Shown in pieces: positions 15,845 to 24,747 of a DNA stretch of 64,000 nucleotides. Position numbers and translations under genes: made by a program. The notes below the pieces were generated by a model, which worked only from the letters and a program-made list of their open reading frames with translations, was not told where the DNA came from and searched no databases. The DNA comes from HK1 sp965202875 (GTDB taxonomy: Bacteria; Pseudomonadota; Gammaproteobacteria; HK1): assembly GCA_965202875.1 (NCBI GenBank), contig OZ241870.1, positions 4,960,001 to 5,024,000 of the forward strand. The letters run 5' to 3'. Position 1 is the stretch's first letter. Every line of letters starts with the position of its first letter.

Positions 15845-16840
15845 ATGAACGAACGAACGATCGTGGTCATTCAGGGGGTCGAATCCCCCGGCGAAGTACC
15901 CGGCCTGGAAGCGCTCGATGCCGAGGCGGTCTTCCGTTGTGCGGACAGCCTCGGTGCGCTTCGCGACGCGCTGCCGGGCGCCGAGGTGCTGCTCGGATGG
16001 CAATTCGACGCCGGCGACGTCAGGCACGCTTTCGGCTGCGCGGACCGGCTTCGGTGGATCCAGTGGGGCGGCGCCGGGGTGGATGCGGCCCTGTTCCCCG
16101 CCCTCGTCGAGAGCAGCGTCACCCTGACCAACCTCCGGGGTGTGTTCGATCGGACGATGGCCGAGTACACGCTGGGCATGATCCTCGCGTTCGCCAAGGA
16201 CTTCCGGCGCACCGATGCGTTGCAGCGCGAGCGGGCGTGGTCGCACCGGCTCACCGAGAAGGTCGCGGGCACGCGGGCGCTGGTGGTGGGGGCCGGCAGC
16301 ATCGGACGCGCGATCGGGCGCACGTTGCGGGCGGCAGGTATCGCGGTCGAGATCGTCGGGCGCAGCGCGCGCGACGGGGATCCCGAGTTCGGCCGGGTGC
16401 ACGGCAACGAGGACCTGGATCGGTTGCTCGGATCCGCGGATTGGGTGGTCCTGATCACCCCGTTGACCCCGCAGACCCGCGGCATGTTCGGGGCGGCCCG
16501 GTTCGCGGCGATGAAGCCCACCGCACGCTTCTTCAACCTCGGGCGCGGTGCGATGGTCGACGAGCCGGCGATGATCGAGGCGCTTGAGAATGGAGTCATC
16601 GCCGGCGCGGGCCTCGACGTCTTCGCCGAGGAGCCGCTGCCCGCCACGAGCTCGCTCTGGGAGATGGAGAACGTGATCGTCTCGCCGCACATGTCGGGCG
16701 ACTTCCACGGCCACAAGGCGACCATGGCGGAGGTGTTCATCGAGAACTTCCATCGATACCGCGCCGGCGAGCCGCTGGTGAACGTGGTCGACAAGCGGCT
16801 CGGCTTCGTTTCCCGCAGCACGCCGGCGAAGCCGGAGTGA
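15845..16840 (+). CDS. D-2-hydroxyacid dehydrogenase (NAD-binding)
   Basis: 331 residues. Rossmann motif GAGSIGRAIGRTLRAAG at about 141-157, the signature FFNLGRGAMVDEPAMIEALE, and the catalytic histidine in SPHMSGDFHGH. Conserved arginine (NLRGVFDRTMAEYTLGM) and glutamate (VFAEEPLP) complete the site. The family reduces 2-keto acids or oxidises D-2-hydroxy acids; this subgroup resembles glyoxylate/hydroxypyruvate-type reductases. ATG 15845 follows GGACGGAGACG. The 286 bases before it hold no gene. Substrate unknown. Confidence 0.87.
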   Translation: MNERTIVVIQGVESPGEVPGLEALDAEAVFRCADSLGALRDALPGAEVLLGWQFDAGDVRHAFGCADRLRWIQWGGAGVDAALFPALVESSVTLTNLRGVFDRTMAEYTLGMILAFAKDFRRTDALQRERAWSHRLTEKVAGTRALVVGAGSIGRAIGRTLRAAGIAVEIVGRSARDGDPEFGRVHGNEDLDRLLGSADWVVLITPLTPQTRGMFGAARFAAMKPTARFFNLGRGAMVDEPAMIEALENGVIAGAGLDVFAEEPLPATSSLWEMENVIVSPHMSGDFHGHKATMAEVFIENFHRYRAGEPLVNVVDKRLGFVSRSTPAKPE

Positions 16841-16873
16841 CCCCCGGGAAAAGATTCGGCCATCGCATCTGCG

Positions 16874-17174
16874 AAGCCCTGGAAATCGCGTTGTATCCAT
16901 ACAGTTGGCGACCTGCCCGAGCCCGGACCCACCCACAGGTTCTGCTGACGAGGCTGGAGTCATTGCGTTCGAGCAGATACTCCAACCCTTCCCGGTATGA
17001 AGTCCCGTAGTAATCCATGTCGTACCGGGTGCGTAGATGTTCGGGCGCTCCGCGGTTTACCAGAAAGTTGGAATAGACCATCTGGTGGGGACGAATGAGC
17101 ATCATCTCGACGATCACTGAAGACACGCCTGCCGCCGCCAGCGTCTGGAACATGAACAGGCCCCGCATCGTCAC
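16874..17174 (-). pseudogene. Glycosyltransferase (GT39/ArnT-like) C-terminal fragment
   Basis: The frame reads MTMRGLFMFQTLAAAGVSSV, then RPHQMVYSNFLVNRGAPEHL and TRYDMDYYGTSYREGLEYLL. 'HPYQYVYFNxLVGG...ELDYWGTSYREA' is the periplasmic-tail signature of some polyprenyl-phosphate glycosyltransferases. The multi-helix N-terminus is missing and the start overlaps the cofD stop region. A truncated remnant. Confidence 0.5.
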
Positions 17175-18145
17175 GACCGCCCGGAGCGCTGTCGCTGCGT
17201 CGCTGCTTCAAAGCCGGCGGCGAACTCCAGCACCGCTCGCGCCAGGGTGTTCTTGTCCGCTTCGCTCCGCATCAACGTCGGGGCTGCGTGCACCGGTTGG
17301 GAGAATCCGGCCGCATCCGCCGCGTCCGCCGAATCGATGATCCAGGCGTCGACGAGGTCTCCGTAGTGTCGCTCGATGCTTCGGTTGGAGACGTCGAGGC
17401 CGAGGTCGCGCATCATCTTTGCGGCAGGCCCCTTCACCGCGCGGCCCCCGAGGATCGGCGAGACCCCGATCACCGGTGCTCCGGCGGCGCGGACCGCCTC
17501 GCGCATCCCTGGCACCGCGAGGATCGGGTCGATGCTGATGAAAGGGTTGGACGGACACACGACCACGCATCGCAGCGAAGGAGCGGCGAGGGCTTCGAGG
17601 GCCGCGCCACACGGGTGCGCTTCCGCCGCGCCCGCGAAGTCGAAGCCGGTGACCGCCGGCTCGCACCGGTCGCGCACGAAATAGTGCTGGAACGGCAGCC
17701 GCCCGTCCGGCGTGCGCACGATGGTGCGTACCGCCGTGTCGCAGGCGGGCACGATCCGCGCGCGCACGCCGAGGCGTCGGGCCACGTCCCTGATGACGTG
17801 CGAGAGCGGCTCGCCGGCCGCGAGGCGGCGGGTGCGCTCGACGTGCAGCGCAAGATCGCCGTCTCCGAGCTGGAACCAGGTCTCCCCGCCGAGATCGGCC
17901 AGCGCCCGCATGAAGGTCCAGGTCTCGCCCGCGCGCCCCCATCCCGTCTCGGGATTGGCGACCCCGGCCAGCGTGTAGAGGACGGTATCGGCGTCGGGAC
18001 AGATACGCAGCCCCAGATGGTCGAAGTCGTCGCCCGGATTGCAGATCACGGTGAGCGAATCGGGCGGCAGCACGCGGTACAGGCCGAGCGCGAGCTTCGA
18101 GCCTCCGACGCCGCCGGACAGCGTCACCACCGGCCCGGCGTTCAT
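17171..18145 (-). CDS. cofD: CofD: 2-phospho-L-lactate transferase of F420 biosynthesis
   Basis: 324 residues. The N-terminus MNAGPVVTLSGGVGGSKLAL is the CofD/FbiA signature, followed by ICNPGDDFDHLGLRICPDAD, WGRAGETW, LGDGDLALHVERTR and VVVCPSNPFISIDPILAVPG. The enzyme joins lactyl or phosphoenolpyruvyl diphosphoguanosine to the deazaflavin Fo, forming (dehydro)F420-0. F420 is patchy in proteobacteria, so horizontal acquisition is likely. No cofC, cofE or cofGH is in the window. The start at 18145 places the glycine-rich loop normally; the frame extends to 18193. It lies 280 bases downstream of an amidohydrolase on the same strand. Confidence 0.9.
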   Translation of the reverse strand: MNAGPVVTLSGGVGGSKLALGLYRVLPPDSLTVICNPGDDFDHLGLRICPDADTVLYTLAGVANPETGWGRAGETWTFMRALADLGGETWFQLGDGDLALHVERTRRLAAGEPLSHVIRDVARRLGVRARIVPACDTAVRTIVRTPDGRLPFQHYFVRDRCEPAVTGFDFAGAAEAHPCGAALEALAAPSLRCVVVCPSNPFISIDPILAVPGMREAVRAAGAPVIGVSPILGGRAVKGPAAKMMRDLGLDVSNRSIERHYGDLVDAWIIDSADAADAAGFSQPVHAAPTLMRSEADKNTLARAVLEFAAGFEAATQRQRSGRS

Positions 18146-18425
18146 CGAAGATCCGAAGCGGTGGTCACCCGGCAGTCGGTGGCCTGCCGACACCTCGCAG
18201 TCCCCCGATCGTTCACGGTGCGTTGATCGCCGGTGGAATCACCGGCACGGCATCCGGTTTTCTCCTCTCGGGGGCCGCAACGCCGACCTCGTTCGAGCTC
18301 GGTGCCCGTCTCACGCCCCCTCGACTCCCCCGGCGGCGCCTGCCGCCACCCGCCCGGGGCCGCCGCTCCGTGCCTCTCGGCACCGGATGCGACGCCTGTT
18401 GAACCGGCGCCGGCTCCCGGTCTGC

Positions 18426-19661
18426 TCAGTTCGCCCACTTGCAGATCCGGCCTCCCTTCATGACCAGGACGATGCGATCGCCATGCCCGGAGAGGACGCC
18501 GATGTCCGCAACCGGGTCGCCGTCGAGGGCGATGAGATCCGCGAGGGCGCCGGGAGCGACCGTGCCGAGCTCGCCGGGACGTCCGAGAAGGTCCGCGTTC
18601 AGGCTCGTCGCCTGACGCAGCACCTCGGCGTTCGGGAGCACTTGTGCGCGGAGCCCGAACTCGCTCAACTGGTCGTCGTGCATCTCGCCGAGCAGATCGG
18701 TGCCGAAGCCCGTCTTCACCCCGGCGTCGCGCAGGACGTCGAGGGCGGCGACGCCGGCCTCGCTCACCGAGCCGAGCTTGTCGAGGCTGACCTTGGGGAG
18801 CCCGAGCGCCGCGCCGCGCCGGGTGAGGGAGTCGTAGGTGGCCAGCGTGGGGACCACGAAGGCGCCGCGCTCGGCCGCGAACGCCGCGGTTCCGGCATCG
18901 ATGAGGTTGCCGTGCTCGATCGAGCGCACCCCGAATTCGATGCACCGGCGGATCGCCTCCGGAGTATAGGTGTGGGCCATCACGTAGGTGCCCCACGAGC
19001 GCGCCTCCCACACGATCGCGCGGATCTCCTCCTCCGAATACTGGAGGTTCCGGATCGGATCGCTCGGTGACGCCACCCCGCCGGAGCCCATGATCTTGAT
19101 CTGGGTCGCCCCCCGGCGCAGCTCCTCGCGTGCGGCGCGGCGGACCTCGGTGATCCCGTCCGCTACGGTCGCGAAGCGCTGCGCTCCGAGCCCGCACGAA
19201 CAGAGCGCCGGCCCCGGTTCGTAGCTGCGGAAATCGCCGTGCCCTCCGGTCTGGGTGAGGGCGTGCCCGGAATAGAACAGCCGGGGTCCCGCGATGAGAC
19301 CCTCGTCGATCGCCCGCGCGAGTCCGTAGTCGGCGCCGGCCGCGTCGCGGACCGTGGTGAATCCGCGTTGCAACGCCGCCTCCAGGAGCCGGCGGGCGTG
19401 CTGCGCGAGCAGCGACGCGGGCATGTGGTCGATGGCCCCGACGTCGGGGCTCACCGCGAGCGCGTGGAAGTGCGCGTCGATCAACCCCGGCATCAGCGTA
19501 CGGCCTCGGAGATCGACGACCTCCGCGGCCTCGCAACGGATGGGGACGTCCGAGACCTCCGCGATCCGCTCGCCATCCACGAGCACCTCGACGCCTTCGA
19601 GAAGCTCGTCGCCCGTGCCATCGAAGATCTTCCCGTTGCGGAACAGGGTGGGGCTGGTCAT
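18426..19661 (-). CDS. Metal-dependent amidohydrolase (imidazolonepropionase/Xaa-Pro dipeptidase-like)
   Basis: 411 residues. After a small beta-sandwich (LFRNGKIFDGTGDELLEGVE), the TIM barrel has LIDAHFHALA (HxH), the bridging-lysine segment IKIMGSGGVASP, MAHTYTPEAIRRC, SIEHGNLI and FGTDLLGEMH. This is the order of a binuclear-zinc amidohydrolase related to prolidase-like and aryldialkylphosphatase-like enzymes. No signal peptide. ATG 19661 is chosen over 19691. Its promoter region overlaps the tail of the broken SDR gene. The substrate cannot be read. Confidence 0.82.
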   Translation of the reverse strand: MTSPTLFRNGKIFDGTGDELLEGVEVLVDGERIAEVSDVPIRCEAAEVVDLRGRTLMPGLIDAHFHALAVSPDVGAIDHMPASLLAQHARRLLEAALQRGFTTVRDAAGADYGLARAIDEGLIAGPRLFYSGHALTQTGGHGDFRSYEPGPALCSCGLGAQRFATVADGITEVRRAAREELRRGATQIKIMGSGGVASPSDPIRNLQYSEEEIRAIVWEARSWGTYVMAHTYTPEAIRRCIEFGVRSIEHGNLIDAGTAAFAAERGAFVVPTLATYDSLTRRGAALGLPKVSLDKLGSVSEAGVAALDVLRDAGVKTGFGTDLLGEMHDDQLSEFGLRAQVLPNAEVLRQATSLNADLLGRPGELGTVAPGALADLIALDGDPVADIGVLSGHGDRIVLVMKGGRICKWAN

Positions 19662-19666
19662 TCCGT

Positions 19667-20382
19667 TCACTCCATCGGTCCGTTCCGGCATTGTAGAACC
19701 TGAGAGCCCGTGTCATGCACAACCATGTCGGTGGCGATGCTGCCGGGGCCTATCGCGTTGACGCGGATGCCCTTCGGTGCGAGGGCCAGCGCCATCGCCA
19801 CGGTGAGCTGCTTCACCCCGCCCTTGCACACCGCGTAGGAGAGCAGGTTCGCGTTGGTGATGTACGCCTGGATCGACGACATGTTGACGATCGCGCCGCC
19901 GCGGCCCTGTGCGACCATCTGCACCGCCGCGGCCTTGCCGGTGAGGAAGAAGCCCTTCAGGTTCACCCGCACCACGCGGCCGAAGTCTTCTTCTTCGATC
20001 TCGAGGATGTCGGCTTGCTGATGATGGGGATTGGAGTACAAGTGTATCGCGGGTCGAAGTCTTCTTCTTCGATCTTGAGGATGTCGGCGGCATGGAGCAC
20101 CGCGGCGTTGCTGATCATCACGTCGACGCCGCCGCAGGTCTCGACCGTCTTCGCGACGAGGGCTTCGACCTGCATGCGTTCGCCCACGTCGCAGGCAACG
20201 AACGTCGCCTCGCCGCCCCCATCGCGCAGTGACTGCGCCGCCGCCTCGCCTTTTTCCGACTGGACGTCGGCGAGGACCACCTTCGCGCCGTCACCCGCGA
20301 AACGCCGTGCGCACGCGAGCCCGATGCCCTGCGCCGCGCCGGTGACGATGACCGTCCTGCCCGAGTGTTCCGTGTCTCCCAT
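19667..20382 (-). pseudogene. SDR oxidoreductase broken by a 74-bp duplication/insertion and truncated at the 3' end
   Basis: The first half starts at 20382: MGDTEHSGRTVIVTGAAQGI, the TGxxxGIG motif, then VMISNAAVLHAADILKIEEE. At this point a 74-bp segment intervenes and the code ADILEIEEEDFG is repeated in another frame, which continues VNLKGFFLTGKAAAVQMVAQ and SYAVCKGGVKQLT (YxxxK catalytic pair) to a stop at 19667. The usual last 70 residues of an SDR are absent. Removing the 74 bases restores one reading frame, so the lesion is a discrete event and not a sequencing artefact. Encodes no functional enzyme as it stands. Confidence 0.8.
19981..20088. repeat. 34-bp direct repeats delimiting the SDR insertion
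   Basis: 19981-20014 and 20055-20088 are near-identical (one mismatch block, CTCGAGG versus CTTGAGG). The 40 bases between them match nothing else I noticed in the window. Confidence 0.8.
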
Positions 20383-20506
20383 TGGCCGTTCTCCTTGCGT
20401 GGCGCCTCGTCGAGCGGGCTATCTTCGGCCATGCGCGCGGAGTTTCCAACCGCGACGCCGGGGCGCCGGCTGTGTTTGCGCCCGGCCGGCTCGGGGCGGC
20501 GCCGGC

Positions 20507-20776
20507 TCAAGGCGGGGTGCGTGCGGGGCCGGGAAGGAGGAGCGGCTTGCGGCTGACGCGCTTCGCGACCACTCCGACGAGCGGACCGCACAGCACGAGC
20601 GGCAGCATCCACATCATCGGGACCAGGGATACGAGCAGCGGCGAGCCGGTGAGCTGGAACGTGCAGATCCCCAGGGCGAAGATCTGCAGCCACCGCACCG
20701 CGCCCGCGAGGCAGCCTGCCGCCCAGACGAGCAGAAAGCGCGGGTTGCCGGGCAGCAGAAGACGGTGGGCGTCCAC
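20507..20776 (-). pseudogene. MFS transporter N-terminal stub
   Basis: 89 residues: MDAHRLLLPGNPRFLLVWAA, GAVRWLQIFALGICTFQLTG, MMWMLPLVLCGPLVGVVAKR then VSRKPLLL. This is the first two helices and the first cytoplasmic loop (G-x(3)-D/R-R-x-G/R-R-K) of a major-facilitator exporter. Translation stops right after the loop; intact members have twelve helices. A truncated gene. Confidence 0.7.
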
Positions 20777-20901
20777 TATCAGCGCGAGGAGTCCAGGAGC
20801 ATGGTCGGAATCGGGAGATGGGATGGCCGAACAGGAGCGGTCCGTGCGATTCCCGGGAGCTGCGCGTCCTGACGGACGCGGGGGTCCCGCCCATCCTGGT
20901 C

Positions 20902-20921
20902 ATTCCCGCGCAAGCGGGAAT
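20902..20921. repeat. Dispersed palindrome ATTCCCGCGCAAGCGGGAAT
   Basis: One of many copies in this window of a palindrome with core CCCGC(N4)GCGGG. It is the same core found inside the three inverted-repeat elements (21176, 24267, 27572) and at 21463, 22021, 22565, 34703, 37060-37145 and 38214. Confidence 0.8.
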
Positions 20922-21024
20922 CTGTATCCAGGGAACACGAGCGTCCCGCACGCATTGTCTTGTTGCGGACCTTCACGGTGACGGGAACGTCCGCTTCGGG
21001 ACACGTGCCCCGGTGTTCGACGGA

Positions 21025-21175
21025 CTACAGCCCCATCATCCGCACCATCGCCCTGACGAGAGGGCTCTTCGGGTCGCCGGGGGCCCGGCTTGCGTCGAGA
21101 TGGTCCTGGCCGGGCAGCTCCATGTACTCGCATGGGATGCCGTGCTCGCGGCAGAGCGCGGCGTAGTCCTTCGAC
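21025..21175 (-). pseudogene. Displaced C-terminus of the alpha/beta hydrolase at 23620
   Basis: The minus strand reads SKDYAALCREHGIPCEYMEL, PGQDHLDASRAPGDPKSPLV and RAMVRMMGL, stop at 21025. PGxxHxx supplies the catalytic histidine that the hydrolase fragment at 23620-24266 lacks. Joining 24266 to 21175 through the shared heptamer GTCGAAG gives a continuous frame (...PPLWIRMSKDYAALCREH...). This piece was left behind when the segment between the two inverted elements flipped. Confidence 0.85.
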
Positions 21176-21350
21176 CTCAAGTTTCGGGATTCAAAATACC
21201 TTGAATCAGGCGATGGATCCCGCTACCCGCTTTCGCGGGCACAAGCTTCGCGGGAATGACGGTCAGCGTAAAAGTAACGTGTCTCGCTGAAATGACGTCA
21301 TTCCCGCGAAAGCGGGAATCCATTTCGGTCAGCGAATCCCGAAACTTGAG
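21176..21350 (+). mobile_element. Inverted-repeat element (MITE) copy A, 175 bp
   Basis: Bounded by perfect 17-bp inverted repeats CTCAAGTTTCGGGATTC / GAATCCCGAAACTTGAG. The inside carries two CCCGC-GCGGG palindromes and no coding capacity. It matches the reverse complement of copy B base for base except for a 21-base expansion inside the first palindrome. The left flank is GTCGAAG (read on the minus strand), the other half of copy B's left flank. Confidence 0.9.
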
Positions 21351-22480
21351 TAGGGTATGAATAATCCGGGGTTCAAGATCAACCCCCGGTGCGAGCGCAT
21401 CATGCGCGCGACCCTCTTCATCGGGTCGAGCCGCGAACGCATCGTGCGGGTGCACCACCGGTCCCCGCTTCCGCGGGGATGACGGGCGGAAGCGTCCCGC
21501 CCAGTACGGCGAGACATACTCCCACAGCGCCCGGAAGTCCTCCTTGAGCAGCCAGGCGCGTACCGTGCGCAGATTGCGCCGCACCCGCTCGGACTGCGCA
21601 TCGGTCAGGTTCTCGGGACGCTTGAGCAGCAGCCAGCGGCTGCGCTTGAGCACCGGCGCCCTGCCCTCGGCGGCGAGCTTCCTCGTCTGCGCCGCGCGCA
21701 CCTCGTCGATGGCCTTGGAGAAGTGGCTCATGATGTGGAAGCGGTCGAGCACGCACCGCTTGGCCGGCGCGCTCGGCCACCCCCTTCAGGTACGGCTTCC
21801 ACAGGTCCGAGCACAAAGCGCAACGCCGCGCTGCGGGCGGCGCCGAGCTCGTCGAAGAAGCCGTGCAGGGTCTCGGCCTTGCGCTCACGCCCAATCCACA
21901 GCCGCCGCTTGCAGTGGCGGTCGAGCTGGTAGACCAGCGTCAGGGACCGGTGCCCGCGCCGGCGGGCGAGCTCGTCGATGCCAATCGCCTCGATGCCCTC
22001 AAGGCCATGATGCGCAAGACCCCCCGCTTACCCCCGCGGGGGCAGGCTCCACTCGACCGCCATGCGCACCGACCGGTAGACGGTGTCCCACGAGCTGTGG
22101 AACCCCGTGGCCACCTCCTGCCACGACAGCCGCTTCGCCCACCCGGCGAGGAACCAGGCACAGGCGTCGCTCACCCGGTGCTTGCCCGTCGCCCACGCAA
22201 CGGACTCGACCTTCACCCCGCAGCGCGCACACGCCACCCGGCGCATCGCGTAGAGAAACACCACCGGAATGTGCCACAGCGGCACGAACGCGAAGCACCG
22301 GGGCGGCAACGTGTCGTCGCCCGGCGCCGCACCGCCGCACTGCGAGCACTTCGCGCGGGCATTGGCGCGGGGACGGACCTCCCCCTCGATGGCCAGCCGC
22401 GGATGCTCGACCAGGCGCACCGTCTCGTAGACGAACGACGAATGCTTCTGCACCCGATCGAGGAGAGTCTTGAGCTGCAT
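21351..22480 (-). pseudogene. ISL3-family transposase, multiply frameshifted
   Basis: Starts at 22480 with MQLKTLLDRVQKHSSFVYET and a zinc-binding N-terminus (CSQCGG, CARCGVKVESVAWA). It continues through helix-turn-helix text (LSWQEVATGFHSSWDTVYRS) to a stop near 22028. Later frames give GIDELARRRGHRSLTLVYQL, LRFVCSDLWKPYLKG, LDRFHIMSHFSKAIDEVRAA and KRVARMMRSHRGLILN, all ISL3 blocks. Small CCCCGC palindromes interrupt it at 21463-21478 and 22021-22042, and it ends at copy A. No terminal repeats seen. Inactive. Confidence 0.75.
21463..21478. repeat. Palindrome CCCCGCTTCCGCGGGG inside the ISL3 remnant
   Basis: A short relative of the dispersed CCCGC(N)GCGGG palindrome, inserted in the transposase frame where it encodes RPSSPRKRGP. 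Similar palindromes occur at 22021-22042 and 22565-22600. Confidence 0.7.
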
Positions 22481-22680
22481 CCCGTTCCCCTCCGCGTCGC
22501 TTGGGACCTCGCAGCTCCAAACCACTCCCATATTGTGCGGTGCATTGCCCCGACGAATCCGGCCCCCGCCACCCGCTTCCGCGGGTACAAGCTTCGCGGG
22601 GGCATGCCTCTCGCCTTCAGAGGTGGACCCGGAGCGCTGCGGACCCCGGGAGGGCGGACCCGGGATGGATGCATCGAGCC

Positions 22681-23454
22681 TCAAAGACCCGAAACGAGAT
22701 GCCCCCCGTCGACGACGATGGTCGAGCCGGTCATGTAGGACGAGGCGTCGCTTGCGAGCAGGAGCAGCGCGCCGTCGAGATCGGACGGGTCCCCGATGCG
22801 GCGCTGGGGGATGCGTTTCATCATCGCCGCACCGGCATCGCTCGCGAAGAACCCGCGGTTCATCTCCGTGAGCACGTAGCCCGGCGCGACGGCGTTGACG
22901 CGCACCCGGTGGCGGGCGAGTTCCATCGCCATGGTCCGGGTGAGCTGCAGCAGACCCGCCTTCGATGCGGCGTACGGGCCGAGGCCACCCGCGACCCCGA
23001 ACGCCAAGGCCGACAGCACGTTGACAATCGCGCCGGGGCGTCCGGCCTCGACCATGCGCCGCGCGGTTCCCTGCGCGACCCGCCACGCCCCTTCCAGGTT
23101 GGTGCCGATGACCGCGGCCCAGTCCTCCCCGGTGATGTCCAGGGTCGAGGCAGGCCGCGCGATGCCCGAGTTGTTCACGAGAACGTCCGGGACCCCGAAC
23201 GCCTCCTGCACCGAGTCGAGCGCGTTCCCGACGCTGCGCGCGTCGGTCACGTTCATCCGCACCGGGTACGCGACGCCGCCGGCCTCCCGGATCTCGCCCG
23301 CGAGGGCCTCCAGCCGCTCGACGCGCCGTGCCGCGAGGGCCACCGAGGCACCGTGCGCGGCCAGGGTGCGGGCGAAGTGCCGGCCGAGACCGCTCGACGC
23401 TCCGGTCACGAGCGCGGTGCGGCCGTCGAGATTGAAGGTGAGTCGTCGCGTCAT
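22681..23454 (-). CDS. SDR-family NAD(P)-dependent oxidoreductase
   Basis: 257 residues of the classical SDR type: cofactor loop ALVTGASSGLGRHFARTL, VLVNNSGIARP, catalytic serine in VNVLSALAFG, YAASKAG (YxxxK) and the C-terminal RRIGDPSDLDGALLLLASDA then SYMTGSTIVVDGGHLVSG. It is close in outline to 3-oxoacyl-ACP or 3-hydroxy-acid dehydrogenases, but the substrate is not legible. It is complete and lies on the roughly 3-kb block that was inverted between copies A and B, so its present orientation is probably derived. Confidence 0.88.
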   Translation of the reverse strand: MTRRLTFNLDGRTALVTGASSGLGRHFARTLAAHGASVALAARRVERLEALAGEIREAGGVAYPVRMNVTDARSVGNALDSVQEAFGVPDVLVNNSGIARPASTLDITGEDWAAVIGTNLEGAWRVAQGTARRMVEAGRPGAIVNVLSALAFGVAGGLGPYAASKAGLLQLTRTMAMELARHRVRVNAVAPGYVLTEMNRGFFASDAGAAMMKRIPQRRIGDPSDLDGALLLLASDASSYMTGSTIVVDGGHLVSGL

Positions 23455-23619
23455 GGTGAATCAGTCGTCCAGCGCCATCGAGGTTTCAAGGAGCGAGGCT
23501 TCAACGAGGTTCCGCTTCGGACCGGCGAGGCAAACGGGACCATTGGAACTCCGCTGGCCGGGGGCGGGACCCGAGGGCGGAACGTATCATAGCTCACCGG
23601 CTCCTCTGCGGAGACGACC

Positions 23620-24266
23620 CACGACTTGGCGCAACCTGGCCCCTGAAGCGCTCGAGCTTCAGTTCAACCCGCGCGTGGCTCAATCCCGTGCTCGGCGTAC
23701 GGTACGGATCGGGTGAGAAGGAAACGCTCGACGTCTTCCCCGCGGACCGGCCGAACGCGCCGGTCCAGCTTTTCATCCACGGCGGCTACTGGCGGGCGAT
23801 GGACAAGAGCGACTACAGCTTCATCGCCGACGTCTTCCACTCGGCCGGGGCGGTCACCGTCCTCGTCAACTACGACCTCTGTCCGGCCGTCACCTTCGAC
23901 ACCATCGTCGTCCAGGTCAACCGCGCCATCGCGTGGACCTTCCGCAACGTCGCGGAGTACGGCGGCGATCCACATCGCCTGTACGTGTCCGGCAATTCGG
24001 CCGGCGGACACCTCGACGCGATGGCCCTCGCCCACGACTGGGAGGCGGACGAAGGGATCCCGGCCGACGTCATCAAGGGCGCGGTGCCCGTCACCGGCGT
24101 CTTCGACTGCGAGCCGGTGCCCGACGTCACGGTGAACGAGGAGGTGCGTCTCGACCGGGAGACGGCGCGGCGGTTGAGCCCCCTCAGGAACCCGCCGCGG
24201 CGCGTGCTTCCGGTCCTCGTCGCGGTGGGAAGCGCCGAGCCGCCTCTCTGGATACGGATGTCGAAG
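23620..24266 (+). pseudogene. Alpha/beta hydrolase (kynurenine-formamidase type), split by the MITE inversion
   Basis: The readable part starts LGVRYGSGEKETLDVFPADR and has the oxyanion loop LFIHGGYWRAMDKSDY, the nucleophile elbow YVSGNSAGGHLDAM and TGVFDCEPVPD. This is the HGGYW/GxSxG pattern of arylformamidase-like esterases. Upstream, QFNPRVAQS is in another frame, so part of the N-terminus is also lost. The frame ends at copy B (24267). The catalytic histidine is on the opposite strand at 21025-21175. Two lesions, an older 5' deletion and the split, make it dead. Confidence 0.8.
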
Positions 24267-24420
24267 CTCAAGTTTCGGGATTCGCTGACCGAAATGGATT
24301 CCCGCTTTCGCGGGAATGACGTCATTTCAGCGAGACACGTTACTTTTACGCTGACCGTCATTCCCGCGAAAGCGGGAATCCATCGCCTGATTCAAGGTAT
24401 TTTGAATCCCGAAACTTGAG
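24267..24420 (-). mobile_element. Inverted-repeat element (MITE) copy B, 154 bp
   Basis: Same 17-bp terminal inverted repeats as copies A and C, in opposite orientation to A. Its length looks like the basic form; A and C are this sequence with internal expansions. The left flank GTCGAAG equals the flank of copy A on the other strand, placing a single 7-bp target duplication on two different copies. Confidence 0.9.
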
Positions 24421-24603
24421 TACTACGTGGAAGCCACGGTGCTGGGGGCGTGGTGCGAGCTGCGAGAAGATTTCCGCCACTTCCGGGCTGACCGTATCGT
24501 CGCCTGCCATGAGACCGGCGACAGCTTCGCCGACAAGGCCCCGCGGCTCAGAAGGGACTGGCATGCCGAAGACCGACGCGCCCGGCCGGACGGATCTCCG
24601 TAG
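24421..24603 (+). pseudogene. WYL-domain (YafY-type) regulator C-terminal fragment
   Basis: Begins exactly at the end of copy B: YYVEATVLGAWCELREDFRH followed by FRADRIVAC, to a stop at 24601. 'LxAWCxLRxDFRxFRxDRI' is the end of the WYL domain of YafY-like HTH regulators. No N-terminal half in the window, so the copy now called B joined this gene after an earlier rearrangement or deletion. Confidence 0.65.
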
Positions 24604-24747
24604 AAGCCCTGGAAGAAGATTCCGGGGGCGCGTGTCACCTCCGCGCGGCGATGTTCCAGGAGAGCTTCTGGTCGCGCAGGATGGCGCGAGACGTCGCGAG
24701 CAGGCGAGCCGTTGAACCCGAGCGGACGGCCGACCTATGATGGAGTC

